Part shown: piece by piece, positions 34,616 to 49,501 of the stretch
Numbering within the stretch: the first letter of the stretch is position 1
How the letters are laid out: each line of letters begins with the position of its first letter
Assembly (NCBI GenBank): GCA_026929865.2
Contig: CM049398.1
Location: forward strand, 26,082,501 to 26,146,500
From: Hyperoplus lanceolatus
Lineage: Eukaryota > Chordata > Actinopteri > Uranoscopiformes > Ammodytidae
Direction of reading: 5' to 3'
DNA: 64,000 nt
Position numbers and translations under genes: made by a program
Notes under the pieces: model-generated
Told to the model about the DNA's origin: nothing
The model's input: the letters and a program-made list of their open reading frames with translations, nothing else
The model's database searches: none

Positions 34616-35587
34616 ATGTGCCCTGGCCTAATCGCAATGTTTAAATGTCCTTCTTATTGATCTAGTCAGCTATTTAGAGACCTTAATATGAATGCTGTCC
34701 ACATATTGCCCATGCAGTAAGTAAGAAACCACAACGGCTACAGTACATTCTAAAACTGAAAAGTTCACCAACACACTCTCAGCTGGCAACATGAATTACA
34801 TTAGCAGAACGGGTGTCTTTCATACAAACGGTTTACATCGTCTTTAGCTCTTTACAGACCGCTGCACACAATCTATTACAAGATAGAGTACATCTCTCGT
34901 CCAACTATTTACAACGTGGCTGGCCTCTCACAAATGTTCCTGGCTTTACTTTCTTCCTGATTGCCATTGAGATTCAGGGTTTGAAACGTGGGCTCTTGGT
35001 GAGACTTGCAAGTTTACTTATTGATGCTGATGGCGTAAAACCATTTTCCCATCCTGCTTGTGAGGTGAAGGAATGAAAATACTGCTTTTTGTCTGGCTCT
35101 ATGCACAATGTGTCACCTTTTGGTATTTCCAGCATTTATGAATGTTGTTCTGTCCATCTTTGTTGCATATCTCTGTCTGCTCCTGCTCCACCTTTGTGCA
35201 ACCTTCTGTCTCATTATTCCTTTGGTTGTCAAACAAGCGCATACACAGCCACACTGACACGCATCTGATCAGACAACTCTCAAAGTAACTTTTTCCCAAC
35301 TCTATACGTCTCATTCTCTCCTCTATCCTTACTGCAACCTTCCATCCCCATCCTATTGCCCCTGTGCCTGCTGTTGGTCCATGTGTGATTGATGAAGGGG
35401 TGAATCCATCCCTTCCTCCGCCACTCAGCACTCCTCTCTCCCCAAAGCCCCTCCATCCCTCTCTCTTACCTGCCGTCACCAGATGGCACGCCACCTGCCT
35501 CCAACAGTCAACAAAAGCTGCAATTACCCTTCATGTCCAACAAAGGGAAAAACACACTAAAGCAAATGCACAGTGCACCCGCATGCA

Positions 35588-35591
<4 letters not shown>
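34616..35591. other. No recognised feature
   Basis: No supported gene. The 129- to 131-codon frames at 35099-35753 overlap on opposite strands, and one runs into a CA array. Confidence 0.5.

Positions 35592-35640
<49 letters not shown>
35592..35640. repeat. Microsatellite (CA)n
   Basis: About 24 CA units, then interrupted ACACAGACAG units to 35665. Confidence 0.95.
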
Positions 35641-35641
<1 letters not shown>

Positions 35642-35665
35642 GACACACAGACAGACACACACAAA

Positions 35666-38153
35666 ATGCATGCAGATATATCCAAATAAATGCATACAAG
35701 TAAACTGTGGCATGTGGCACACAACTGCCTGCCCACCCATTCAGATGATTTGAGCTTTCATAAACATGATTACTTTTTCTGATTAGGATCATTCTCTCTG
35801 TCTGTTAACATTTTGAACTGCAATCGTCCTCTATTGGTGCAATATGACATTGCTACACTTGCTTCTTCACAATCAGAGGGAATTGTCAGTTCTTGAGTTC
35901 TAATGCTGCTTGCGTGGTCTACACATCTACCCTCTTATTACGATTACAATTATTTACACCAATTGAGTGACAAGCAAACATACAGCGGGAAGCAGCTGAA
36001 ACATGCTTTTGCTTTTTTTTCCAAAATAATCTACACCACACAAAACATCATGAAACCTGGCAGGGTATGTGCACCTCAAACAAGAACACAGACACACAGG
36101 AGCAGTCATATTTACATACGCATCTACAGTTGAGTTAATGATGGGTAGAGGAAGCGAGATGTGTTAGAACGACAAGCCCCTTTCTTTATACCTTAATAAT
36201 GGTTATTATTCTGTCATACTGCGACTCTCACTATGCAGAAACGTTACTGACAGCAAGTTTTTTTCCCCTCTATACACCATAATTACATATGATTGATTAT
36301 GCGTGCGTGTTTGTGTGTCATGGTGTGTAGGCAGTTCCCTATCGCTGCTGATAATTGCGGTGATGATTGACAGCTGTTATAAACAGAATCCCTACTACAC
36401 CTAACATATTCTGTGGCCCCAGGCTGACAGCAATCATGAACAAATAAAAAGGAGCAAGAGTGAAAAGAGCTTTGAAGTTAGTAATGTGAGGGTTTTTTTC
36501 TTTCATCCTACACTTTTGTTATTGAAGTGGAAATGAAAAATAAAATATAGAACCATTGTTATATGCATACTTTATACAGTATACCCATTTATTCAGATCC
36601 CCTGCCTCTCTATGCGTCTCTATGCCTCTCTGTTTCTGTGCAGGACCTGTTCCTTAACCGAATACTAACAGTGCTGTGCTTAATGTAGTTATGCTAGTTA
36701 GTAAGTTATGCTACATGGAGTATATTGTGCCATGTTGTAATGCAATGTTTTTTTAACTAGTGTTTTCTTGTGCATGAATGTTTGTATGATAACGAATAGA
36801 GCAATGTTTGTTTGGGAGAATGGAGAATCACAAGCAGGATTACTGCCGGGTTCTGAGATGAGAGTGACTGATACTACACTCTGAATTGCAAACAGTGACC
36901 ACTGTCAGCTCTACAAAGCCAGCCTTATTTCACTAAATCCCCCTCTCTTCCAAAAGTTAGCATTGCGCTGCATCCTTCCAAATAAACCTGACCCATATCA
37001 GTCAGAGCTTCAACAATGGCCTGATTGTTGTCACAGTCCTACATTTAACACAGAGAATTCACTGCTATTGTATTGTTGCTTTTCACATAGTGAGACAAGC
37101 CAAACCTCCAGAGCTATACTGTAAGCACCCTGTGATTTTGTTATATTTTAATGTGTGCTATTTAAATACAATCCATTATACTTCCAGCTTCCCTCCATAA
37201 AATAAACATTAGTTTGTGAACACTGATCCATATCATGTACACCTAAATCTAAACCTAAATCTAGAACGATTTAGGGTCTGGCCACAAGCAGTAGAACTTC
37301 CCAACTCAAGGGGCGGCACCAATGCATGCATTTCAGATAGTACGATTTGATTGGTCAGTCGGAATTTTCCAACATAGTTAATGAGCTCCATCGGTTCGTC
37401 CCTAGTTTAAGCTGCGGAGCAAAGTTAATTTGCTTGCGGCGAGACTGGATTTCCAGGGTTCCTATATCATCCATTAGGAATGTAATCTTAGGTAAAAAGT
37501 CCTGCTGGTTTTACAACCATCAAAGTTGTCTGTTATTAGAATATTTTTTTTGTAAATGTAATAAAAGCAATATAGCTAGTTTGCTCTATACATGCATCAC
37601 GTAAAAACCATTCCAACTTTTATTCCACACTTTTATCGAAGTAATACCGGTATATAGAAATCAATACTGTGATGATTGATCAACTTCAAAGGAACTTGTT
37701 TATAAGCTCAGATAAATTATCTTTATGAAATTCAGCACATGGTGTCCACTTTAGTTCTTTATTGGCCCACCTTATTGCATTATGTGTAAGATCTTTGCTG
37801 TGTGTGCCAGCACTTTTCAATAAACTCACTTCTTTGAATTTATACTCAAGTGAACATTGATTTGCCTTTATTAAAAAAATGGATTCCTTATTTGATGCAT
37901 GACCTTATGATGGCATGAGCCGTCAAGGAAATGTCCATAAAGAACTGGAGCAAAGAGAATTACAGTGAGGAAAATAAAATGAAGAAGAAAAAAAGAAAAA
38001 GTCCTCGCTCATCCATGCATCACACAGCCCACCTTTCTCCCTTATTTAGTCAATTCTTGGTTACGATGGATTAATGAAATATGATTGATTTCCTTTTCAT
38101 ATTTCACATTCCATCTGAATATATATTACTGCAAAGTGATGTTATAAGTTATT
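35666..38153. other. No recognised feature
   Basis: About 2.5 kb of AT-rich DNA; nothing supported. Confidence 0.5.
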
Positions 38154-39646
<1,493 letters not shown>

Positions 39647-39850
39647 TCGGGGCGTAGTGGAAAGAGAGCGTACCATATCGGCTCCGGACTTTGTTGCAGT
39701 GGTCGCGGGTTCAAATCCGACCCGTGTACCTTTACTGCATGTCACCTTTACTGCATGTCATCCCCCCTCTCTCTTTCTGTCCAAATTTCAATGATGTGCT
39801 ATCCAATGAAAAAGCTTGAAAATGCAAAAAGATAATCTTGAAAAAAAAAG
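39647..39850 (+). mobile_element. tRNA-derived SINE
   Basis: The head has RNA polymerase III internal promoter elements: an A-box-like TAGTGGAAAGAG at 39655-39666 and a B box GGTTCAAATCC at 39708-39718 (one mismatch from GGTTCGANTCC), 53 bp apart as in tRNAs. A tRNA-unrelated body with ACTGCATGTCA (repeated twice), a CCCCCCTCTCTCT tract and an A-rich 3' end (39841-39849) follow. It does not fold as a functional tRNA (no matching acceptor stem seen), so it is a SINE. It would need LINE proteins in trans. Confidence 0.8.
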
Positions 39851-41430
<1,580 letters not shown>

Positions 41431-42340
41431 GGGATGGTGGGTGTTTGTATGTATGTGTGTGTCGTGTGCCAGAATCTGTTTGTTGGGACATAGCTGCTTA
41501 CCAGTGTGCCTGGAATATGTACATGTACTCATCTTTGATCTAAAAGTGCTCGAGCTGTGTGATGTTGTGTGACTTGTATGGGATCCAATGCAAGGTGACT
41601 ATTATGTGTGTGTTTCTAAGGTCTCCAGTTTACCAGTTGTAGGTCGAGTGCCAAGAAGAACAGACACCTTGGGAAACCAGGCTATGCTTTAATAAACCAT
41701 GCGGCTGGCGGGTTTATGCAAGCGTGAATGCATACTGTTGGGTGTGTGTTTTAGAGTGTGTGTATGTACATGTTGATTCAGGAGGCTACTTTTGGCTTGG
41801 TGGCAGGGCAGAATTACTTTGCCTCCTGTGTTGCCCTTGGGAGGGTGGCAGTAGAAATGTGGCCAAAAATGTCTTGATTGAATCAGGGAGATACCTTCAC
41901 TGTGGTGCCATATGGAGATAATGGTACAAGATTGGACTTGGCGTTTTTGAGCAACAGTGGCAGCCTGAGAGCGTAGTCCTGTCCAAGGCTTCCTGAGAGG
42001 ATGAAATGATGAACGGTGATGTTGATAGGCTGTCCTTTTGCATTCTTTTCCTCAAGGCTGTTTGTGCTATTCTCCAGTGTAATGCAGCAGGGATCTGAAA
42101 ATGCTTCATAAATTCCGACTCTGATTTTATATGGCTGACATTGAGTCTGTTTTTGGTGTTGCCTGCTGTGCATTGATATGTTATGAATAAAATAGTTGTA
42201 ATTATCCAGAATTTCAAAATACATTGCAGCTAGCTGTTCAACACAAGGCCATAAAGAGTCAAATTAAACAGTTTGATATAAACCTACCCAACATGACGTT
42301 ACTGTGGAATCAGTGACAGCTGAGCAGCTGTGTTCATGAT
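41431..42340. other. No recognised feature
   Basis: Two overlapping minus-strand frames (106-113 codons, about 41883-42224) have no recognisable motif. Confidence 0.5.
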
Positions 42341-42364
42341 GATAAGATAAGATAAGATAAGATA
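42341..42364. repeat. (GATAA)n tail of the LINE
   Basis: Nearly five GATAA units at the LINE 3' terminus, followed by ACTTTATTCATCCC. Confidence 0.88.
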
Positions 42365-42701
42365 TACTTTATTCATCCCAGCAGGGAAATTCAGATGCTA
42401 CAGCAGCCAGCATACACAGAACACAACACAGCACATATAGGCCTATCCCCACCCAAACATGAGCATACATACATAGCCAAGATGAGAAAGTGGTATGGAT
42501 AGTCTCTGTGCATAAGTGCATAAGTAGCTGTTACTCGTATATAACAGTACACAAATACTAGCTCTGCCAGTGCATATGATATGATAAAAAAACAAAAATT
42601 ATGCTAAAAGAAAAAGCAATCAAGTGTGCAATTATACATGTGCAAAAAATGCAAAATATGCAGCGCAGGCTAAAGTTTAAAAGTTCAAATGTCCTCTGTC
42701 C

Positions 42702-43416
42702 TTACTGAAAGGGGGAGTCATTATAAAGTGCAATTGCAGTAGGTAAAAAAGTGCTTTTGTATCTGTTATTTTTGCAGCTTAGCCGCCCTAGCCTCCCACT
42801 AAAAACACTCCTCTGTTTACACACAAGACTGTGTAAGGGATGCATGTTATTGTCCATAATGTTCAGCAGCTTCTGTACCATCCTTCTCCCCATCACCACC
42901 TCCAGGGGCTCCACAGCAGTACCCAGCACAGAGCCAGCCCTCCTGATCAGCTTGTTGAGCTTTTTAGAGTCACAAGCCCTGATGCCGCTGCCCCAGGAGA
43001 TGGCCGCAAAGAAAATGGCACTTGCCACAACAGACTGATAAAACATGGCCAACATTTTGTTACACACATTAAAAGACCTAAGCTTCCTCAAAAAGTAGAG
43101 TCTACTCTGGCCCTTTTTGTAGACAGCCTCTGTGTGTTGCTTCCAGTCCAGTTTATTGTTCATGTGAACCCCCAAGTATTTATAGGACTCCACCACCTGC
43201 ACCTTATCCCCAAGGATAGAGATGGTGCTTAGCTCAGGACTGGCCCTCCTAAAGTCCACCACCATTTCCTTGGTCTTTGTGACATTTAAAACCAGGTTGT
43301 TCTTCCCACTCCATGCAACAAAGTTATCCACCAGCTGCCTGTATTCTGTCTCCTCTCCACCACTGATACACCCCACTACCGCAGTGTCGTCTGAGAACTT
43401 CTGTAAGTGACAAGCC
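42702..43416 (-). pseudogene. LINE ORF2, C-terminal reverse transcriptase part
   Basis: Open frame from the insertion junction to the stop at 42702. It begins with the catalytic box KFSDDTAVVG (the FADD/YADD position of the polymerase), then KTKEMVVDFRR and YKYLGVHMNNKLDW, typical of LINE reverse transcriptases, and a C-terminal domain ending near YNDS. The Harbinger-like element lies just upstream of the SDD box, so polymerase motifs are divided between two fragments 1 kb apart. Confidence 0.83.
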
Positions 43417-43419
43417 TTA

Positions 43420-44451
43420 GGGTGTATTCACACATGCCGTGTTTAGTTCGGTTGAAACGAACTCAGGTGCACTTCTGCCTTCAGTGCGCATCTTTCAGGC
43501 AGGTGTGAATACAGCAATCGCACTCGGGGGCGGACCAAACAAGCGGACCGAGACCCAGCTGAAGAGGTGGTCTCGATGCGCTTCAAAACGAACTCTGCTG
43601 CAGTTCGTTTGTGGTGTGAATTTGGCCGGACTCGATCCGACCCAATTGCAGGAAGCACTGCGCCTTTGATTTCTTTTCTTTTCTTTTTTTTCTTTAATCG
43701 CCATCAGCTTCACATTATGGGAAAGTGTTGTTGTCGCCGTTGTTAGGAAGATTAGTTGTGGTTTGACCGGGAGCCCCGAGCAAAAATATTACAGTTGATA
43801 ATGACGCGTACACATGTTCAGCGATCAGATGGAGAGGGGAGCGTCTCCCGCACAGTGCCAACAGGTTCACCCTGCGCTTTGCATGAAGTGTGTGTTTTTA
43901 TTTTTCTTCCCAACGTGACCGTCAATACTGTCCCTGTGTCAGTTTGGAACTGAACTGCGCCGAACTGACACCCAGCTGATACACTGCTTAATCAGCTGAG
44001 TGTCAGCTTGAGCCTATTCTTCTCTCGAGCCGCGCGTCCAACAGCAACAATACAGTAGGCTATACATTATGTTTCACATCGTAGGCTACAAGCCACATAA
44101 CGTGGCATTGACTTAGGGCTACATATTATAACCATATGAAACAACAATAATTACATTTTCTTCTTCTTTATTTATAGGCTAGATGTAGGCCTTTTTATTA
44201 TTTTTAACCCCGTATTATATCAATGATATATTTCGCAGTTTTTACTTCGTTCTTCCTGCTTCTCTCCATCCCAGAATGTCTGTCCAATGAATGAATGACC
44301 TCAGATCACGTGTGGTTTTGCTTCGTAATGCTGGTTCAATTGCAAAAGAGGCAATATGAAAGTGGACCACACCAAACAAAAAAAATCTAAACTCTATTTG
44401 GTCTGGACCAAAGCAAGTGAACTAACGGACTTTCCATGTGTGAATACACCC
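43420..44451. mobile_element. PIF/Harbinger-like element inside a LINE reverse transcriptase
   Basis: Perfect 17-bp TIRs GGGTGTATTCACACATG and complement, flanked by TTA on both sides (43417-43419, 44452-44454), the target type of PIF/Harbinger. 1032 bp, no transposase frame. The subterminal region has AACGAACTC and CAGTTCGTTTG motifs in inverted arrangement. Mentally removing the element plus one TTA leaves the LINE reading frame in register, which confirms the ends. Confidence 0.88.
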
Positions 44452-44454
44452 TTA

Positions 44455-45150
44455 GAGTTGTACTGGAAGTCTGAGGTGTATAGTGTGAAGAGGAAAGGAG
44501 ACAGCACAGTCCCCTGCGGCGCTCCTATGTCACTGACTGCCCGCTCAGACACAGACCTCCCCAGCCTCACAAACTGTGGTCTGTCAGTCAGGTAATCCAT
44601 GATCCATGATGTTGTTGTAGTGTCTACCTGCATCAGCTCCAGCTTCTCACGTAGCAGTACTGGCTGTATGGTGTTAAACGCACTTGAAAAATCAAAAAAC
44701 ATAATCCTTACAGTGCTACCAGACTTGTCTAGGTGAGAGTGGGCTCTGTGGAGTAGGTATATGATGGCGTCCTCAACCCCCACCTTTGGGCAGTATGCAA
44801 ACTGCAGTGGGTCCAGATAGCTGGTCACCTGTGGTCTCAGGTGGACCAAGACCAGCCTCTCAAGTACCTTCATAATGTGCGATGTTAGGGCAATTGGTCT
44901 GTAGTCGTTGAGGGCAGAGGGCGAGGGTTTCTTGGGGACCGGAACAAGGCAGGATGTTTTCCACAGCACAGGCACCCTCCCCTGGCTAAGGCTGAGGTTG
45001 AAAAGATGCTGTAGAATGCCACATAGCTGATCTGCGCAGGCTTTCAGGACCCTGGGGCTGATGCCATCTGGACCTGCTGCCTTGTTCTTGCCAAGTCTCT
45101 CGAGCTGCATTTTCACCTCACTACTGGAGACAGACAGACAGGCTAGAGAA
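44455..45150 (-). pseudogene. LINE ORF2, middle part with reverse transcriptase motifs
   Basis: The frame (Met at 45116, but open a little further upstream) carries KAAGPDGISPRVLK, DYRPIALTS, FFDFSSAFNTI with the first catalytic Asp, and GAPQGTVLSPFLF. These are reverse transcriptase blocks in normal order. It ends at the Harbinger insertion at 44451. Upstream it is out of frame with the endonuclease part; the break lies in a G/C homopolymer-rich segment (45226-45240). Confidence 0.85.
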
Positions 45151-46772
45151 GTGTGGGGTAGGGGTGGGGCACGGTGGGGGTCCGAGCATGTTGGGGGGAC
45201 AGTGGGTGCCGTCCAGGTAACTTGCTGGGAGGGGGGGGGGCTGTGTGAGGGGGGAGGATATAGGGTCTGTGTGGCTGTCAGGGGCCGGGGAGGTAGCCAA
45301 AGGCGTCGTGCTGAACCTATTGAAGAACACGTTCAGCTCATTGGCCCTTTCCTGAGTACCTTCTGCCTGATTTCCTTTCACCTTGAAGCCGGTTATGGTT
45401 TTCATACCTTGCCACACATCCCTAATGTTGTTATGTTGGAGCTTGCTCTCCAGCTTCCTCCTGTATGCCTCCTTGTTCTCTCTCAGCCTCACTCTCAACT
45501 CCCTCTGTACGCTCTTCAGCAACTCACTGTCACCGTCCCTGAATGCCTTCTTCTTTTTATTTAGCAGACATTTTAAATCACTGGTGATCCAGGGTTTATT
45601 ATTTGCAAAGCACCTCACCTCCCTAGTAGGTACCACATTATTAACACAGAAGGAGATGTAATCAGTTATGCAGTCTGTCATGGAGTCAATGTTATCCCCA
45701 TGGGGTTCACAGAGCACATCCCAGTATGTAGCCTCAAAACACCCCTGAAGGATCTCATTGGATTCCTGAGACCAGCTCCTGACTGTTCTTGTGGTTACCG
45801 GTTGCCGCTGAACAATGGGTGTGTAGGTTGGACTAAGCAGAACCAGGTTATGGTCTGACCTGCCAAGGGGAGGGAGGGCTGTGGACCTGTATGCATCCTG
45901 TATGTTTGCATACAGTAAATCCAGTGTTTTATTGTCTCTGGTAGGACACATGACAAATTGGTGAAAAGTTGGGAGGGTTGTAGAGAGAGAGGCATGATTA
46001 AAATCCCCAGAGATTGCAACGAAGGCATTTGGATGATGTGTGAGTATTTTAGCTGTGACTGAGTTGATGACGTCACATGCTATGTTGGCATCAGCTGACG
46101 GCGGGATGTAAACAACAATGGCGACAGCACAGGTAAATTCCCTCGGGAGATAATATGGACGCAGACTAACAGCCAACAGTTCGATGTTAGTGGTGCAGAT
46201 GCGCTCCTTTACATTAATGTGAGAAGGATGACACCATCGGTTATTCACAAGCAGAGCAAGCCCCCTCCTCTCTTCTTACCGCTCAGCCTGTGATCCCGGT
46301 CAGCCCGCACCGTCATAAATCCATTCATTGTTGAGTTTGCGTCCGGAATATTCTCCTGCATCCATGTCTCAGTAAAACACATTAAACTGCATTCTCGATA
46401 TTCACGCTGTGATTTTATGAGCGCTCCAAGCTCGTCCACCTTGTTCACCAGCGACCTCACGTTCCCCATGACAATCGAGGGGATGCAGGGCTTGAACCTT
46501 CTCCTCCTTGCTCTCCTTATAACACCGGCTCTGCATCCTCGGCGTCTTCTCGTAAGCTCCTCTGGGATTTTGTGTCTCGTTCCCATCCAAGGTAGTGGTT
46601 TGGAGAGCGCTAACAGCTGGTCGCGCGTGTAAACAATACCGCCAGCGTTGGCATACTGTCCCGTCGTGAAAAAGTTTGTAAAAACTATAAAAACTAATAA
46701 AACTCGACACAGCCACTTAGTGCCCATCTTGGCTAACTCGTAGGCTAGAACAGGTGACTTAACAGGTAACAA
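45121..46772 (-). pseudogene. LINE ORF2, N-terminal endonuclease part, frameshifted
   Basis: Two frames meet at about 46245-46262. The first (46772 down) has a hydrophobic stretch near its start (WLCRVLLVFIVFTNFF), an Arg-rich region, and endonuclease motifs MGNVRSLVNK and CFTETWMQ. The second (46248 to 45121) has NNRWCHPSH, VYIPPSAD, SGDFNHA and RSDHNLV, the remaining APE endonuclease blocks. A one-base change in the GGGGGC run explains the break. It would nick target DNA for reverse transcription; not functional as it stands. Confidence 0.83.
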
Positions 46773-46850
46773 AACACTTTAAAAACACCTAAAACGCAAG
46801 ACAAAGCCGGAGCTGCTGCAACAGGCTGCCACTAGCGCGGCGCCACCAGA

Positions 46851-47175
46851 ATCTAATAAGATGTACTTCTTTGACCATGAGTTTGTTGCATACAACAATG
46901 TTTTCCTGGATTGGTACGGATATCCACCATGAGATAGACTCACAAACATTTAATACACATGTATGCTCCCCAGCTGTAGAATCCAAATGGCTTTGTAGGT
47001 CCATGGACTCTTCATTTATTGTTCAATCAGTTGATCAAAATATGATTCATTCAGGAGGTTAATCACCAAATAGTAACAACATCCCAATGATCCTCAGATA
47101 TGCTCTGTGTTTCAGAAATGTTTGCATGCTAACCGGCTAAACTTAAATGATGAACGTAACCTGCTTAACCGCACG
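46851..47175. other. No recognised feature
   Basis: Short AT-rich spacer between the LINE 5' end and a TTAA element. Confidence 0.5.
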
Positions 47176-47179
47176 TTAA

Positions 47180-48745
47180 AGCTCCCATATGATGCACTTT
47201 GCTGTCAATTTTATATGGTCTAAATAGTCCCTAATACTTATTTGTTTAAATGTTTGCTGAAAAACCCGTTCAGATCATTTATTGTAGCAAGCCTCTATAC
47301 CCTGATTTTCCTCTGGTCTCAGGATGACCTATATTGGTGTCTGCAGCCTGCGTTCTGGCTGGCCCCTCCCACCTCTGTGCCGGGCCCTCCCACCGCCTCT
47401 GCCGTGCTTATGTGATACTAGAGAGACACTGCGTGACTGCGAATACAGTGTTTACCGGAGCTAAGCCATACTTTGAACAGTTTGACATGACCTGACATGA
47501 TTAAAACCAGTGAAAACAGTAGCTTCAAAGTTTGATTTCTACAGAAATAGCTTCCTATACGGTGTCATGTTAAAACCAAAGCATTATTAGACTGCAATGG
47601 GAAAGCTAAGTTAGTGTAATAGGGGCAACAGCGGGATGCAACCGCATAGCTACACGGGCGCTTACAGCTAAAAATAACACTCAGATGATTTAAAACCAAT
47701 AATAACATTAGCTTCAAAGTTCGATTTCTACAGGAACAACTTCCCACCCTGTGTGGTGTTAAAAACGAGGCATTATTAGACTGCAATGGGAAAGCTAAGT
47801 TTGTGTAATAGGAGCAAACGCTGGATGCTACATCCGAAGCTACATGGGCGCTAACAGCTAAAAATAAAACTCAGACTATTTAAAACCAGTGAAAACAGTA
47901 GCCTCACATTTGATTTCTACATGAATAACTTCCCACCCTTTGTGGTGTTAAAAACGAGGAATTATTAGACTGCAATGGGAAAGCTAAGTTAGTGTAATAG
48001 GAGCAAACGCTGGATGCTACATCCGAAGCTACATGGGCACTAACGGCTAAAAATAACACTCAGATGATTTAAAACCAGTGAAAACAGTAGCTTAACAGTT
48101 TGATTTCTACAGGAATATCTTCCCATCCTTTGTCATGTTAAAAACGAGGCATCATTAGACTGCAATGGGAAAGCTAAGTTAGTGTAATAGGAGCAAACGC
48201 TGGATGCTACTCCTGAAGCTATATGCTACACTAGGTAAATAACAGGCAAACAACCATTGAGGAGATTCCTTTTGGTTTCACCAATGGAATTACTACACAA
48301 GTAGCTTCTTGTCTCGTTATAAACGTGGCATTATTAAGACTGCTGTGATTAAGATAAATTAGTGGATTATGAGCAGAATGCTTCTATGTTGGTTTATGCA
48401 ACACTCTGCATGCTTTGCTGTACCACGGGCATCTCGTCGCTTAGCGGGGAAAACAACATGGCTGTCGCTCGGAACTGCACGGTGGAAGTTTCTGGTTACT
48501 AATGTGGGGGGGAAGCATGGACATATAAAGAAAATATGGGGAAGTGGCTTCTTCTCACTGTGACGACATATCGAGAAGAATTCTGAACGGGGTACATTGG
48601 GGGGAGGGGTGGGGGTTTCAGAAAGGGGGAGAGTGAGAAAAGGAGAGTTTTCTTTTTTTATACTTTGGCAGTCTCTAGGCACACCGTGGACCAATGTTTA
48701 TGTTCAAAAACATTGAAAAAGTGCATTTTGCATAATATGGGACCT
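47180..48745. mobile_element. TTAA-target DNA transposon carrying a 189-bp tandem repeat
   Basis: Ends AGCTCCCATATGATGCA and the complement of AGGTCCCATATTATGCA (two mismatches) are flanked by TTAA (47176-47179, 48746-48749). TTAA targets are used by piggyBac and Kolobok. 1566 bp, no transposase. The centre is a tandem array of about 189-bp units (about 47480-48240). Confidence 0.82.
47480..48400. repeat. Tandem repeat, unit about 189 bp, four copies plus a decayed fifth
   Basis: The landmark ATTATTAGACTGCAATGGGA recurs at about 47581, 47770, 47959 and 48149 (spacing 189, 189, 190), with a diverged copy near 48325. Each unit also contains TTTAAAACCAGTGAAAACAG-, GATTTCTACAGGAA- and GGATGCTAC-like segments. 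Copies differ by scattered substitutions. Confidence 0.9.
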
Positions 48746-48749
48746 TTAA

Positions 48750-49497
48750 AAATGTTATTGTACTGTATGTTAAGAATGTTGACACTATTTAAACAGTGAT
48801 GAAACTGCACATGGTGTACATCAGCTTTGAAACAATTGCATTCTGAACGCTAACTGTGCTGCTCACATAACTCATCACACCTCAGAAAAGAACTGAGGGC
48901 ATTTATTCAAGCTGCAAAGTTCTAGCATTGCAGAGAATGACAAGTGGTTTGATTTCTCACCTGGAAATGTTCTGTTGAACCTGCAACTGATTGGCGTCTA
49001 AGAGGGGCTCTCCTTCACTGACCTGGAGCAGGTGTTGACTGCTCTCAGAATGACAGGGACAGTCAGTACGAAGAGGTTTTTTTTGCTAGCCAAGAGGAAA
49101 TACAGAAAGCTGGATAGGATACAACAAGATCCACAAGTGAGACGTGGGTGTCAGTTTTCCAAAACACAGGGAGAGCCAACATGATGAACATGCTCAGGAT
49201 TGTCTCATTTGTCTTTGGTGAGCCAGGCTCAAAGGCCTTTTGCAGAGAGGATTTTTTTCTCTGATGATGGCTATTAAAGATGTAGACTCACAAAACAGAT
49301 GGAGCACAGAGATGATCAAACATGAACTTCAAATATCTGTGAATTGTTACTCGTCATGTAAGGACCCCTCTCCAGCTGTGCAGAAAAACAAAGGGCCTCT
49401 TGATGCAGTCGAGAGAAGCACACAATAACCAGGGGAAGACTTAGTGAGTCACTATTCCTCTTTTGCGTTTGAAATGTGTGTTTGTTTGTTTTTGTGG
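48750..49497. other. No recognised feature
   Basis: AT-rich spacer between two TTAA elements. Confidence 0.5.
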
Positions 49498-49501
49498 TTA
49501 A

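Larger units (their letters stand above)
42341..46850 (-). mobile_element. Long Jockey-superfamily LINE, broken
   Basis: Minus strand, 3' end at the left: a (TTATC)n tail (42341-42364 read as GATAA units on the plus strand), the 3' UTR, then ORF2 up to about 46772 and a GC-rich 5' leader to about 46850. LINE tails made of short tandem repeats are common in this group. It is interrupted by a Harbinger-like insertion (43420-44451) and two frame breaks. CR1/L2/Rex1-like assignment is from recollection of motif style. No TSD was resolved. Confidence 0.82.

Noticed and set aside
39655-39725. tRNA gene
   Set aside because: B box and an A-box-like element are present, but no proper acceptor stem or anticodon arm, and a SINE body with A-rich tail follows.
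42751-43232. Plus-strand frames of 95 and 130 codons
   Set aside because: Antisense shadows of the LINE reverse transcriptase on the minus strand.
43439-43713. Overlapping 71-76-codon frames on both strands
   Set aside because: Inside the GC-rich end of the Harbinger-like element; shadows of non-coding sequence.
45061-45661. Plus-strand frames of 92 and 167 codons
   Set aside because: Antisense to the LINE ORF2; no motif of their own.
47480-48400. Regular 189-bp repeats as a CRISPR-like array
   Set aside because: The whole unit is repeated, without short repeats separating unique spacers, and it sits inside a TTAA transposon in vertebrate-type DNA.
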